Below, piece by piece: positions 19,786 to 27,697 of a stretch of DNA of 64,000 nucleotides. The position numbers and the translations under genes are program-made. The stretch's first letter is position 1. Every line of letters starts with the position of its first letter. The notes beneath the pieces are model-generated. The model saw nothing but the letters and a program-made list of their open reading frames with translations, had not been told where the DNA came from and did no database searches. The DNA is from Flavimaribacter sp039888615 (GTDB taxonomy: Bacteria > Pseudomonadota > Alphaproteobacteria > Rhizobiales > Rhizobiaceae). Location of the stretch: the NCBI GenBank assembly GCA_039888615.1, contig JBDQQS010000006.1; one strand, written 5' to 3'.

Positions 19786-19975
19786 TCGTCCTCTCCCATG
19801 TCTGATCGCCGGCTGGCGCACCAACCTGTTTCTTGTTTCAACGCCGACCTTCGCCATCTATTTGTCAGAGAGCATCGACGAAGCGACGTGCTGAAGCGTC
19901 TGCAGGTAATGCCGCCGCTCCTTGAGCAGTTTGAAAGCATTCGCCCTGGCGGCGTTGTTTTTTACCCCGAGCTAC

Positions 19976-19992
19976 GATACATGATATATCAA
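19976..19992. promoter_or_regulatory. Palindromic operator candidate (copy 2) between SDH-like and aminotransferase genes
   Basis: GATACATGATATATCAA, one base different from 6777-6793. It lies between the divergent shikimate-dehydrogenase-like gene (start 19785) and the aminotransferase gene (start 20041), 48 bp before the latter. Likely bound by the GntR protein at 18250-18957 (inference). Confidence 0.55.
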
Positions 19993-20040
19993 GTTTAGGA
20001 ATGGCAGGCAAATGCCTAGTCTGCGCTGTTGAGGGCGACG

Positions 20041-21279
20041 ATGAACATTGAAATGAGTGCAAATGACAAGTCGTTGCGAAACCGCGCCAGGCAAGTAATC
20101 CCCGGCGGGATGTGGGGACATCAAAATGTCGCCAGTCGCATGCCTGACGGCTATCCTCAATACTTCACGCGCGCCGAAGGCTGCCGTACCTGGGACGTCA
20201 ATGGCCGGGAATACATCGATTTTCTGTGCGGTTGGGGGCCGATGATCCTTGGCTACGGAGATTCGGATGTCGATGCCGCAGCGGCAGCGCAGGCCCGACT
20301 TGGAGACACGATGAACGGACCTTCGCCCCGTCTCGTGGAACTGGCGGAACTGTTGGTCGAAACAGTGCCTCATGCGGATTGGGCGATGTTCTCGAAGAAC
20401 GGTACGGACGCCACAACGGCATGTGTGACTATCGCTCGGGCTGGCACCGGGCGCCGAAAGATCTTGGTCGCGCGCGGCGCCTATCACGGCGCTATCCCAT
20501 GGTGCACGCCGTCACTGGCAGGGGTGACGGAGGCCGACCGGGCTCACCTGATCTATTACGATTACAACGATGTTCAAAGTCTGGAATCGGCGGTTGAGCT
20601 GGCGAAGGGCGATCTTGCTGCTATCCTGGTTTCAGCATTCAAGCATGATCTCGGAAAGGAACACGAACTCCCGACTCTGGCCTTCGCGCAACTGGCCCGA
20701 GCCCTTGCCGACAAGGAAGGAGCGGCCCTTGTGGTCGATGATGTTCGAGCCGGATTTAGGCTCGATCCGGGGGGCTCCTGGGAAAGCGTCGGTGTGCGCG
20801 CCGATCTCAGTGCGTGGAGCAAAGCGATCGCCAACGGCTACGCGCTGGCTGCGGTGACCGGCAATGATCGGTTCAGGGAAGGGGCCACGAAAGTATTCAC
20901 CACCGGCTCGTTCTGGACCTCTTCCGTGGCGATGGCCGCGGCGATTACCTGTATCCGAAAGCTTCGGGGTGGTGATGGCATTGCGCACATGGAAGCGATG
21001 GGCCAACGGTTGCGTGATGGACTTGACACGCAGGCAAAGAAACATGGCTTCAGATTGCTGCAAAGCGGTCCGCCACAGATGCCGCTCGTTCTCTTTGACG
21101 ATGATGCGGAACGTCGTACCGGCAACGCCTTTTGCCTGGAGGCGCTGAAACGCGGAGTGTATATGCATCCGTCCCATACAATGTTTCTGTCGGTCGCCCA
21201 TACCAGCCACGATATTGACACCGCGCTCGCTGCAACGGATGAGGCCTTTGCCGCCCTATCCAATGCGCGCAACACGTGA
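20041..21279 (+). CDS. Class III aminotransferase, glutamate-1-semialdehyde aminomutase-like
   Basis: PLP enzyme of 412 residues, the third class III family member in this module. The PLP lysine is Lys261 in AWSKAIANGYALAA. The usual DE pair before it reads VVDDVRAGFR, keeping the cofactor Asp. ATG 20041 follows a GAGGG site; a TTG at 20029 is in frame but lacks one. It is divergent from the shikimate-dehydrogenase-like gene across the second palindrome. An IS3-type element begins shortly after its stop. Confidence 0.87.
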   Translation: MNIEMSANDKSLRNRARQVIPGGMWGHQNVASRMPDGYPQYFTRAEGCRTWDVNGREYIDFLCGWGPMILGYGDSDVDAAAAAQARLGDTMNGPSPRLVELAELLVETVPHADWAMFSKNGTDATTACVTIARAGTGRRKILVARGAYHGAIPWCTPSLAGVTEADRAHLIYYDYNDVQSLESAVELAKGDLAAILVSAFKHDLGKEHELPTLAFAQLARALADKEGAALVVDDVRAGFRLDPGGSWESVGVRADLSAWSKAIANGYALAAVTGNDRFREGATKVFTTGSFWTSSVAMAAAITCIRKLRGGDGIAHMEAMGQRLRDGLDTQAKKHGFRLLQSGPPQMPLVLFDDDAERRTGNAFCLEALKRGVYMHPSHTMFLSVAHTSHDIDTALAATDEAFAALSNARNT

Positions 21280-21356
21280 GGGCTAAACATCTTGCTCTGA
21301 GAGCCTGAACTTCCTCCAGAATTTGGTAGAGTCCGTCACAACGAGGAGACGGACGA

Positions 21357-21746
21357 ATGAAGCGTTCACGGTTCACGGAAGAACAGATCATCGGGATATT
21401 GAAGGAGCAGGAGGCGGGCGCGAAGACGGTCGACGTCTGTCGCAAGCACCGCATCTCGGATCCAACCTTCTACAAATACAAGGCGAAGTATGGCGGCATG
21501 GACGTGTCCGATGCCGGCAAGCTGAATGCGCTCGAGGACGAGAACGCCATGCTGAAGAAGTTGCTCGCCGAAATCATGCTGGACAATGCCATCCTGAAGG
21601 ATGTCGCTTCAAAAAAAGGTGACGCCCGATGTGAAGCGGGATGCGGTGGTTCACGTCTGTGCGCGGCACGGGGTGAGCCAGCGTCGGGCGTGCGAGGTTT
21701 TATCGGTGGATCGGTCGAGCATGCGCTATCGCGGTGTGTGGCCTGA
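21357..21746 (+). CDS. IS3-family transposase OrfA
   Basis: N-terminal transposase component, 129 codons, with a helix-turn-helix (RFTEEQIIGILKEQEAG, then TVDVCRKHRISDPTFYKYK) and a leucine-rich coiled region (LNALEDENAMLKKLLAEI). At 21611-21617 a run of seven A before G is a likely -1 frameshift site. It would join OrfA, after VASKK, to the OrfB frame (VTPDVKRDAV). Residues after the A-run are probably the unshifted tail. Confidence 0.8.
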   Translation: MKRSRFTEEQIIGILKEQEAGAKTVDVCRKHRISDPTFYKYKAKYGGMDVSDAGKLNALEDENAMLKKLLAEIMLDNAILKDVASKKGDARCEAGCGGSRLCAARGEPASGVRGFIGGSVEHALSRCVA

Positions 21747-22050
21747 CGATGCATCTATCCGTGAGGCGATGAAGAAGGTGGCATCGGAGCGCCGGCGCTT
21801 CGGTTATCGGCGCATCCACGTGATGTTCGATCGTCGGGGGATCGTCATGAACCTGAAGAAACTTCGACGTCTCTACCGGGAGGAGAAGCTGACGGTGCGC
21901 AAGCGTGGCGGCCGCAAGCGGGCTTTGGGAACGAGGCGTCCTCTGGCTCTGCCCTCACGCCCCAATGAGCGCTGGAGCCTGGACTTCATCAGCGATGCCC
22001 TCACCGACGGCCGCCGCTTCCGGGTGCTCGCCGTCGTCGACGACTTCACC
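21601..22050 (+). pseudogene. IS3-family transposase OrfB, 3'-truncated
   Basis: The OrfB frame reads normally through SQRRACEVLSVDRSSMRYR, a HTH_21-type region (FGYRRIHVMFDRRG) and the start of the DDE integrase core (NERWSLDFISDAL, first catalytic Asp). It stops resembling the family after AVVDDFT at about 22050. The second Asp and the Glu are lost. The frame stays open to 22632 only because it reads the antisense strand of the neighbouring integrase. Confidence 0.8.
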
Positions 22051-22844
22051 GGATACGGCTACACTCGCAAAGCTGTGACGCAGGTCGTGAAGCCGGACAT
22101 CTTCGATCTCCGCCATTATTCGGATTTTCTTCCAGACCTTCGGAGTGCCTTCATAGAATCCGTTGTCTCGGAAAGCGGGAACATGAAAGTGCTTCCTTCA
22201 AGTGCTGGAATTTCGGAGATTACTTGTCTCGCGGGTGCACTCAGCGGAACGGATTTCTGTCCCGTTTTCGAATCTTCGCGTCGTAGATATCCGCGATCTG
22301 AGTCGACCTCGCTCCACCGCAGCGTTTCAATCTCTCTTTTTCGCATTCCCGTAAACATCAGTAATTTCAGGATTGCGATTGCCCTTGGATTGATATCCGC
22401 ACGAGTAACGTCCCGCACATTTTTCTTGCCAAGTAGCAGCTTGATGTGTCGCTCGACTCGTCCCCGATCGGTGGCCTCGGTACTTGGCTTCTTCGTTCCG
22501 GTTCCGTGCACGAAATACAGATCGCAGAGCTGGGTAACCGTGATATGCCTTTTCTCGTTCTGTTTCTCTTGTGCCGGGTCTACACCATTTGCCGCTCTGC
22601 CGAGGATGCGACGGGCTTCAGCTCTGGCCTGATCGACGGTCCGGGGAGAGCCATGCGCGCCAATGGCGTAACGTCTCGTTGGTGCTGACCTGCCTGAACC
22701 AATTCGATATTTGCAGACATAAGTCTTTCGGCCGCTATTTGAGATCTTGATGCCGAAACCCTTCAGATCGCTATCCCACCGGAAGTAGTCACGATCTGCA
22801 GGATGAGCACGATCGACGACAGATTTCGTCAGTTTGTTAGGCAT
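22051..22844 (-). pseudogene. P4-type tyrosine integrase, decayed (internal deletion, frameshift, 3' truncation)
   Basis: From ATG 22844 the protein begins like DUF4102-type integrases (MPNKLTKSVVDRA, then SDLKGFGIKI and GRKTYVCKYRIG). At about 22391 VRDVTRADI runs directly into NPRAIAILKLLMFTGMRKREIETLRW; by family knowledge some 80-90 residues of the core-binding domain are missing in frame. The first catalytic Arg (TGMRKREI) and Lys (DSKTGQK) remain. Near 22150 the frame shifts: the next frame encodes KVWKKIR and RLHDLRHSFASVAV, with catalytic His and Arg. The gene then ends at the IS junction, without the catalytic Tyr. It is not functional. Confidence 0.85.
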
Positions 22845-22861
22845 GCGACGGGATCCAAATC

Positions 22862-22890
22862 GGTGGTTACTTTTTGAAAAAGTAACCACC
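22862..22890. repeat. 29-bp perfect palindrome upstream of the integrase remnant
   Basis: Two 14-bp arms, GGTGGTTACTTTTT and its exact complement, surround a single G. It lies 18 bp before the integrase ATG. It could be an integrase or excisionase operator, or a hairpin end of a lost insertion. It is the reason not to start the integrase at the in-frame GTG 22889. Confidence 0.7.
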
Positions 22891-22902
22891 GACGCGGGAA
22901 CA

Positions 22903-22975
22903 TCAAGGAACGTTAAAATAGCGAAACGGGAAAAAAGTAATTAAATCCAGTAATTAGTGAATTTCAAGGAATGTT
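22903..22975 (+). repeat. Paired direct repeats between integrase and att site (possible arm-type sites)
   Basis: TCAAGGAACGTT (22903-22914) recurs as TCAAGGAATGTT (22964-22975), 61 bp apart. AGTAATTA also occurs twice between them. Position between an integrase gene and its attachment core fits arm-type integrase binding sites (inference). Confidence 0.4.
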
Positions 22976-23006
22976 GAGAAATCTCCAGAAACCATAAACC
23001 TTAGCT

Positions 23007-23050
23007 TTCCGAAGGCAGAGGTCACAGGTTCGAATCCTGTCGGGGCACCA
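23007..23050 (+). other. 3' fragment of tRNA-Arg(CCG): displaced attachment half-site
   Basis: The sequence matches the anticodon loop TTCCGAA (23007-23013), the following anticodon-stem strand GGCAG, the variable loop, the T arm (ACAGG-TTCGAAT-CCTGT) and an acceptor end with CCA of a bacterial tRNA-Arg. Nothing 5' of the anticodon loop matches, so it is not a working tRNA. The acceptor strand appears one base short. A break at the anticodon loop is a classic crossover point for tRNA-targeting integrases, and the integrase remnant lies just to the left. Confidence 0.75.
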
Positions 23051-23405
23051 AAATATCGTTATAAATCATATGTTTAGAGAAATATTTCGAACGAATCCAA
23101 AATCTGGGTTTGTTTCGGGATTCTGCCGATTTGGCCAAACTGGCTTTGTTTCGGGAATTTCGGATTCTGCCATTCGAAGCGCTGTTTTTTGCAGTGACAG
23201 ACTCTTCCACCGGTCGATGTAATATAGCATGAACGCCGGTAAAATGCAGCAGTGATGTTCTATTTTTGTTCGGATTTTGGCGACGCGGTTGAGTTGGCGA
23301 AACTCTTGGCAAACGCTATCATTGGGTGGGGTAGGGCACGCCGAGAGGCCGGAAAATATGTGATCTGCTACCTGACCGACCTGGGATGCGGCTACTCAAC
23401 TTTGC
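23051..23405. other. AT-rich gap without a supported gene
   Basis: This stretch follows the tRNA fragment. It holds a short imperfect tandem pattern: TTTGTTTCGGGA at 23109-23120 and 23145-23156, each followed by ATTCTGCC, with the palindrome TTTGGCCAAA (23130-23139) between. Open frames here show no family features. Composition differs from the GC-rich neighbours, as expected beside an insertion boundary. Confidence 0.5.
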
Positions 23406-24062
23406 TCAATCAAACCATGCCCGCCACGCAGACCAGGCCGAAATCCTGTCCGCGATATAGGCGTATCCTTCACCGGCCGGGTTGCTGCCGTCTCCTCGCT
23501 GCGTGAGATCCATCCAGCGCGAATCTTCCAACAGCTGCGAGTGAAGATCGAGAAAGGGAATGCCGAGTTTGTTGGCTATTTTCTTGTACGTCTCGTTGTA
23601 TTCGCTCTGACGCGCGTTTGAAAAGCGGAACTGGGGAGCGCCAGGAAGTAGCAGCGGATAGGGGAGTTGCTCGTTCATGGGGATCATGCCTATCCACAAG
23701 GTCGGAAGCCACTGCGAGGCCTCGGACATCATCTCTTCCGCTATTTCGGCTGCGTCGTCCAGAGTTACTTCAACGCCCTGTCCGACAACTTCCTTGGCGT
23801 CATTTCCCCCGAACATGAAAACAAGCCGTCCCATTGAGTTCTCAGGCAATCTCAGTTCGCATTCGTTTCGCCATCGCGGCGCGATCTGGCGGCAGGAGTT
23901 TCCTCTGACGCCGAGATTGTAGATCGTTATGTCGTGATCGTTGTTCCATTCGTTCCGTGCGAGACGACCGACCCATCCCAGTGCGGTTTCATCACCTGCT
24001 CCGACAGTGAAGGCATCGCCTATGAAGCAGATTCGCGAATGGGACTTTCTTTGAGGATACAT
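23406..24062 (-). CDS. SGNH/GDSL-hydrolase homologue lacking catalytic Ser and His
   Basis: Protein of 218 residues with the four conserved blocks of the SGNH fold. Block I reads FIGDAFTVG, with Ala17 where the nucleophile Ser is expected. Block II keeps Gly and Asn (YNLGVRGNS). Block III is FGGND (Asn87). Block V reads DGSNPAGEGY: Asp191 is kept but the His position is Asn194. It has no signal peptide. The frame is intact and full length, so this is either a recently inactivated enzyme or a pseudoenzyme with a binding role. It lies 15 bp after the IclR gene, probably cotranscribed. Confidence 0.82.
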   Translation of the reverse strand: MYPQRKSHSRICFIGDAFTVGAGDETALGWVGRLARNEWNNDHDITIYNLGVRGNSCRQIAPRWRNECELRLPENSMGRLVFMFGGNDAKEVVGQGVEVTLDDAAEIAEEMMSEASQWLPTLWIGMIPMNEQLPYPLLLPGAPQFRFSNARQSEYNETYKKIANKLGIPFLDLHSQLLEDSRWMDLTQRGDGSNPAGEGYAYIADRISAWSAWRAWFD

Positions 24063-24077
24063 ACTGGCCTTCGTCCT

Positions 24078-24821
24078 TTATTGTGCGGGAATTGTAGTAA
24101 ATCTGGTTCGGATCGTTTCCGAAATTGAGGCGACGCTCCCGGACATCCTTTTTCTCGTCGCCGCATCGGTTGCAGCTTCCGGAAATGAGAGCGAATAGCC
24201 GATCGCCGGTTCATTGGAGCCGGGAATGTGCACGGATGAGCCTATTGCAGAAATGCCCGGCACCGGTTTGCAGGCGATCTCGATGAAGCCATTACGGGCA
24301 TGGCTCGAAATATTCTTCTTCGTTAATTCGAGATCGAAATCCTGTTCCGGCGGGACAGAGTTCGCAAGTGCCTCGATTGACATGCTGTCAAGCCGCGCCA
24401 GCAGCCCGATTCCGAGGGCGGCGGAGGGTGCAAACTGTCTTGTGCCGACCGGCAGCACATACTTCAGTGGATATGATCCCTGTCTATTTCGGATGATGAT
24501 GACGTCCAATCCGTCCAGAACGCCGATGTAGCCGACGAAGCCGTATGTGTTGACCAGATCAAGAACCGCCTCGTTAAGGAAATCCATCAGATCGTTCTGA
24601 GCCATATACAGCCCGCCGAGTTGCAGCGTGCGAGGACCGGCGAAATACTGACGCGTTTCATCATCACGATCGAGAACGCCACTTTCGCTGAGAGTCTTCA
24701 GGAGACGTGATACAGTGCTTTTGGGCAGGTCCAGCCGGTCCGCGATTTCGGAAACCTTGAGCCGGGGCGTTTCCGGCGTAAGACATTGTAATATTCGCAG
24801 CGCACTATCGAGTGAACTCAT
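24078..24821 (-). CDS. IclR-family transcriptional regulator
   Basis: Regulator of 247 residues. The N-terminal winged helix-turn-helix (LKVSEIADRLDLPKSTVSRLLKTL, residues about 21-44) precedes the IclR effector domain (residues about 80-245). It is divergent from the polyamine-type ABC operon across 147 bp and upstream of the SGNH gene, so it probably controls both. Effector unknown. Confidence 0.92.
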   Translation of the reverse strand: MSSLDSALRILQCLTPETPRLKVSEIADRLDLPKSTVSRLLKTLSESGVLDRDDETRQYFAGPRTLQLGGLYMAQNDLMDFLNEAVLDLVNTYGFVGYIGVLDGLDVIIIRNRQGSYPLKYVLPVGTRQFAPSAALGIGLLARLDSMSIEALANSVPPEQDFDLELTKKNISSHARNGFIEIACKPVPGISAIGSSVHIPGSNEPAIGYSLSFPEAATDAATRKRMSGSVASISETIRTRFTTIPAQ

Positions 24822-24869
24822 ACCAGATCTCCTCCAAAGATCACCTAGCGTTCCATATAGAGCAATTAG

Positions 24870-24899
24870 TTGACACAGGTGGTACTATCTGCATAGGAT
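24870..24899 (+). promoter_or_regulatory. Candidate promoter of the polyamine-type ABC operon
   Basis: TTGACA (24870-24875) and TAGGAT (24894-24899) are 18 bases apart, 69 bp before the binding-protein ATG. The divergent IclR gene starts at 24821, so an IclR site may overlap, though no clear palindrome is seen. Confidence 0.5.
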
Positions 24900-24968
24900 C
24901 GAGTCAAATCGAAGAATTGTCTTTCCAGCAAATGAACAATTCGTGCCCCATAAAAGAGGAAAACTCCA

Positions 24969-25988
24969 ATGATCCACCGATTGTCGAAAGTATTTTTATC
25001 CTCATTGTTTGCGTCAACCCTGATGGTCGGCCCTTCGTTCGCTGACGATCCCCTTGTCGTGGTCTCGTCGGGTGGCGTCTGGCTCGAATCCGCTAAGGCG
25101 AATTTCGTCTCCTGTTACGAAGAGCGAACGGGCGAGCAACCGGAAGTACTGACGATCAACTCAAGCGAGGTCATAAATCGACTGCGCGCCAACCCGGACA
25201 ACCCGCCGATCGACGTAGCCCTGTTGAGCGAAATTGACGCCATTCGCGCCGGTGAGGAAGGCTTGCTGGAAAAGTTGTCTGTCGAAAAAGTCCCCAATCT
25301 TGCCGATGTGCCTGAGGTGTTCCGCGAGCAGTGGGACAACTACGCAACGATCCAGAATTTTGGCGCGATGATCGTCCTCTATAACAAGGAAGCAATTCCA
25401 GAGCCTCCCGCCGATTGGAAAACACTCATCGATCAGACGATCGAAGGGAAATACGGAGACCGCGTATCGTTTCCTGCTGTCACGATGGCTTGGGGCCCGA
25501 TGTTTACTTGGTTTTTGACGACCTTGTACGACGGGGATGAAGATATGGTCTTTGAGAAATACAAGGAAATGCTGCCAAACGTCGCCAACTACTGGACGTC
25601 ACCGGTCGACGCAATGAACATGTTCGCGGCCAAGGAAATCGATATTCTGGTTTACTGGGACGGTCGGGCATACGCCTTTGCAGAGGAAAATGATTGGGCC
25701 GGAGCCTATATTCCCGATCCGGGCGCATTCCAGTCGGCGGCCATGCTCGCCAAGGTAAACAACGGATCCGAAAAAGCATGGACATACATAGACTGTGTTC
25801 TTTCTCCGGAAGCCCAACTTGGCCACTCGAAAATGATCAAGTATCCGATCGTCAACTCCAAGGTTGAGTATCCGGAGGAGCTTGCAGCAGTTCTGACACC
25901 GCTTGAAGCCGTTCGCCAGCCTGAGTTCAGATCGTTCATGGACAAGATTCCGAACTGGATCGAGCGCTGGAACAAGGAAGTTCGCTAA
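24969..25988 (+). CDS. ABC substrate-binding protein, spermidine/putrescine (PotD) type
   Basis: Periplasmic binding protein of 339 residues with a Sec signal peptide (cleavage after SFA, about residue 25). The mature start LVVVSSGGVWLES and the later MAWGPMFTWFL and IDILVYWDGRAYAF belong to extracellular solute-binding families of the polyamine/iron/thiamine superfamily. The two following permeases and the TOBE-containing ATPase place it in the polyamine/opine/phosphonate group. AGAGGA precedes the start. Ligand unknown. Confidence 0.88.
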   Translation: MIHRLSKVFLSSLFASTLMVGPSFADDPLVVVSSGGVWLESAKANFVSCYEERTGEQPEVLTINSSEVINRLRANPDNPPIDVALLSEIDAIRAGEEGLLEKLSVEKVPNLADVPEVFREQWDNYATIQNFGAMIVLYNKEAIPEPPADWKTLIDQTIEGKYGDRVSFPAVTMAWGPMFTWFLTTLYDGDEDMVFEKYKEMLPNVANYWTSPVDAMNMFAAKEIDILVYWDGRAYAFAEENDWAGAYIPDPGAFQSAAMLAKVNNGSEKAWTYIDCVLSPEAQLGHSKMIKYPIVNSKVEYPEELAAVLTPLEAVRQPEFRSFMDKIPNWIERWNKEVR

Positions 25989-25996
25989 ACCTTTGC

Positions 25997-26021
25997 AGGC
26001 TGGCGCAGACCGCGCCAGCCT
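25997..26021 (+). other. Intercistronic GC hairpin after binding-protein gene
   Basis: Perfect 10-bp stem AGGCTGGCGC / GCGCCAGCCT with a 5-base loop, 8 bp after the stop. There is no T-tract. Similar hairpins follow three other binding-protein genes here. Confidence 0.6.
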
Positions 26022-26054
26022 GGCAATCACGGTATGAAGCTAAGTTGAGATGAC

Positions 26055-26894
26055 ATGACTCGACGGGGAAGCATACGGCAGGGCGCAAAAGGATATCTCC
26101 TGACGTTTCCCGCGTTTGCATTTCTTGCAGTATTTTTTGTCGGACCGCTGATCGTCAATCTTCTCGAGAGTTTCAAGGATGATGAAGGCGGGATCACATT
26201 CGCCCAGTACGCCCGCGCTTTGGGAGACGCGTACTATCTGGAAGTGCTCGGAGACACGATCGCACTGAGTCTGGTAGTCACAATCGCTTCCCTGCTTCTG
26301 GGTTATCCGCTGGCGATAGCCATCGCCAGATCCAGAGGCGCCCTGAAAAGCTTTCTGATATTTCTGGTCGTCACGCCACTATTAATCAATGTGGTGGTCA
26401 GAACGTTCGGATGGATGGTCATTTTTGGCCGAAGCGGATTTCTCAATTCTATCCTCAAGTTTCTGGAACTGGACACCATTACACTGACAGGCACATGGAC
26501 AGGAATTGCGATTGCGATGGTTCAGGTGCTGCTGCCTTTCATGGTGCTTTCGATAGCCAGCACTCTCGAAGGTATAGACGGTGAACTCGAGGATGCCGCG
26601 ACCACGCTTGGGGCTACTCCGCTCAAGACCATAATCCACGTTATCTTTCCTTTGAGCCTACAAGGAGTGATAACGGGAACAGTCCTGGTTTTCGCGCTCT
26701 CAATTGGCAGTTTCGTAACGGTCATGCTGATGGGTACTAATTCCACCATGGTGCTCCCGCTTCTCGTTTATCAACAATTGAATCTTGCCTCGGACTGGCC
26801 GTTTGCCGCGGCTCTCGGAAATATCCTCATCTTCGTGGTTCTGATCGCCACAGCCCTGCAACTGAGCCTGTCAAGAAAGGGCGCCCGCCGATGA
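26055..26894 (+). CDS. ABC transporter permease, PotB type
   Basis: Inner-membrane permease of 279 residues with six predicted hydrophobic segments. It has the EAA-loop region around LEDAATTLGATPLKTIIHVIFPLS, which contacts the ATPase. It has the same order as potB: binding protein, permease, permease, ATPase. The stop overlaps the next start by four bases (ATGA). The ribosome site is weak, which fits lower expression after the preceding hairpin. Confidence 0.9.
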   Translation: MTRRGSIRQGAKGYLLTFPAFAFLAVFFVGPLIVNLLESFKDDEGGITFAQYARALGDAYYLEVLGDTIALSLVVTIASLLLGYPLAIAIARSRGALKSFLIFLVVTPLLINVVVRTFGWMVIFGRSGFLNSILKFLELDTITLTGTWTGIAIAMVQVLLPFMVLSIASTLEGIDGELEDAATTLGATPLKTIIHVIFPLSLQGVITGTVLVFALSIGSFVTVMLMGTNSTMVLPLLVYQQLNLASDWPFAAALGNILIFVVLIATALQLSLSRKGARR

Positions 26895-27694
26895 AGATCA
26901 GGTCGCGACCCGGATCGCTCATGGTCTGTTATCTTGCAGTCATCAGCGTTTTTCTTCTCCTGCCGCAGCTCATTGTCGTTGTGGTGGCTTTCTCCGAAGC
27001 CAGCTTCGTGAGTTTCCCGCCTCCTGGCTATTCCACCAAATGGATGGTCCGGGTTCTGTCTGATCCAAGCTTCATGAAGCCGCTTTGGAACAGCGTTGTC
27101 CTGGGTCTCTCTGCGTCGATCTTGGCAGCGGCGCTGGCGCTGCCTGCTTCAATCGCGATCGTGCGACACAGTTTTCGGGGCGCCCGGGTAATACAGAATT
27201 TTCTCCTTTCGCCACTGAGTATGCCGGCGCTCATTCTTGCCATCGCCATGTTGTTCTTCCTGAGTGACATCGGCCTTGGCAACACGTATGCAGGGCTCCT
27301 CTTCGGACACGTGGTCATCGTGCTACCCTATCTCGTGAGGACAATCGTCGCTGTCTATTCCGGCGCAGACCCAAGGATCGAAGAAGCCGCCTACACGCTC
27401 GGGGCAAAACCTCTTTCGACATTCTGGTTCGTGACGCTTCCCATGTTAAGGCCCGCCATATTTGCGGGAGGCATGTTCGCCTTTCTGGTGTCATTCGATG
27501 AAGTCGCGATTGCTTTGCTTTTGTCAAATGCGAGTTCGATCACGCTGCCGGTCTCGATTCTTACCTATCTGACTTACAACTATGATCCGGCCGTCGCCGC
27601 CATCTCCGTGATCAAAATGATAATTGTGGTTCTGGCTCTCCTCGCGCTCGAGCGTTTCTACGGGCTTCAGAACCTGACGATGCAGTCGAGGTAG
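26891..27694 (+). CDS. ABC transporter permease, PotC type
   Basis: Second inner-membrane permease, 267 residues with about six hydrophobic segments. The EAA loop reads IEEAAYTLGAKPLSTFWFVTLP. It forms a heterodimer with the upstream permease in this transporter class. It overlaps the preceding gene by four bases and is followed after three bases by the ATPase start, so the operon is translationally compact. Confidence 0.9.
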   Translation: MKIRSRPGSLMVCYLAVISVFLLLPQLIVVVVAFSEASFVSFPPPGYSTKWMVRVLSDPSFMKPLWNSVVLGLSASILAAALALPASIAIVRHSFRGARVIQNFLLSPLSMPALILAIAMLFFLSDIGLGNTYAGLLFGHVVIVLPYLVRTIVAVYSGADPRIEEAAYTLGAKPLSTFWFVTLPMLRPAIFAGGMFAFLVSFDEVAIALLLSNASSITLPVSILTYLTYNYDPAVAAISVIKMIIVVLALLALERFYGLQNLTMQSR

Positions 27695-27697
27695 AAT

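Larger units (their letters stand above)
21306..22050 (+). mobile_element. Truncated IS3-family insertion sequence
   Basis: Left part of an IS3-family element with orfA and the beginning of orfB. The left end is placed near TGAACTTCC at 21306, a guess because no right end remains for comparison. The similarity to IS3 orfB stops at about 22050, where sequence changes to the antisense of an integrase gene. About 745 bp remain of an element usually 1.2-1.3 kb long. It cannot transpose alone. Confidence 0.75.

Noticed and set aside
22051..22632. Apparent C-terminal extension of IS3 OrfB
   Set aside because: The frame reads the antisense strand of the integrase remnant; transposase similarity ends at about 22050.
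23007..23050. Functional tRNA-Arg gene
   Set aside because: The 5' half (acceptor strand, D arm, 5' anticodon-stem strand) is absent and the acceptor strand is one base short.
23109..23171. CRISPR-like repeats
   Set aside because: Only two short imperfect units are present, without regular spacers or cas genes.
23022..23312. Minus-strand open frame of 96 codons overlapping the tRNA fragment
   Set aside because: Its end is antisense tRNA sequence, a common false call; no motif or start signal.
23252..23506. Small open frame of 84 codons beside the tRNA fragment
   Set aside because: It overlaps the SGNH gene on the other strand, lacks a ribosome site and shows no recognisable features.
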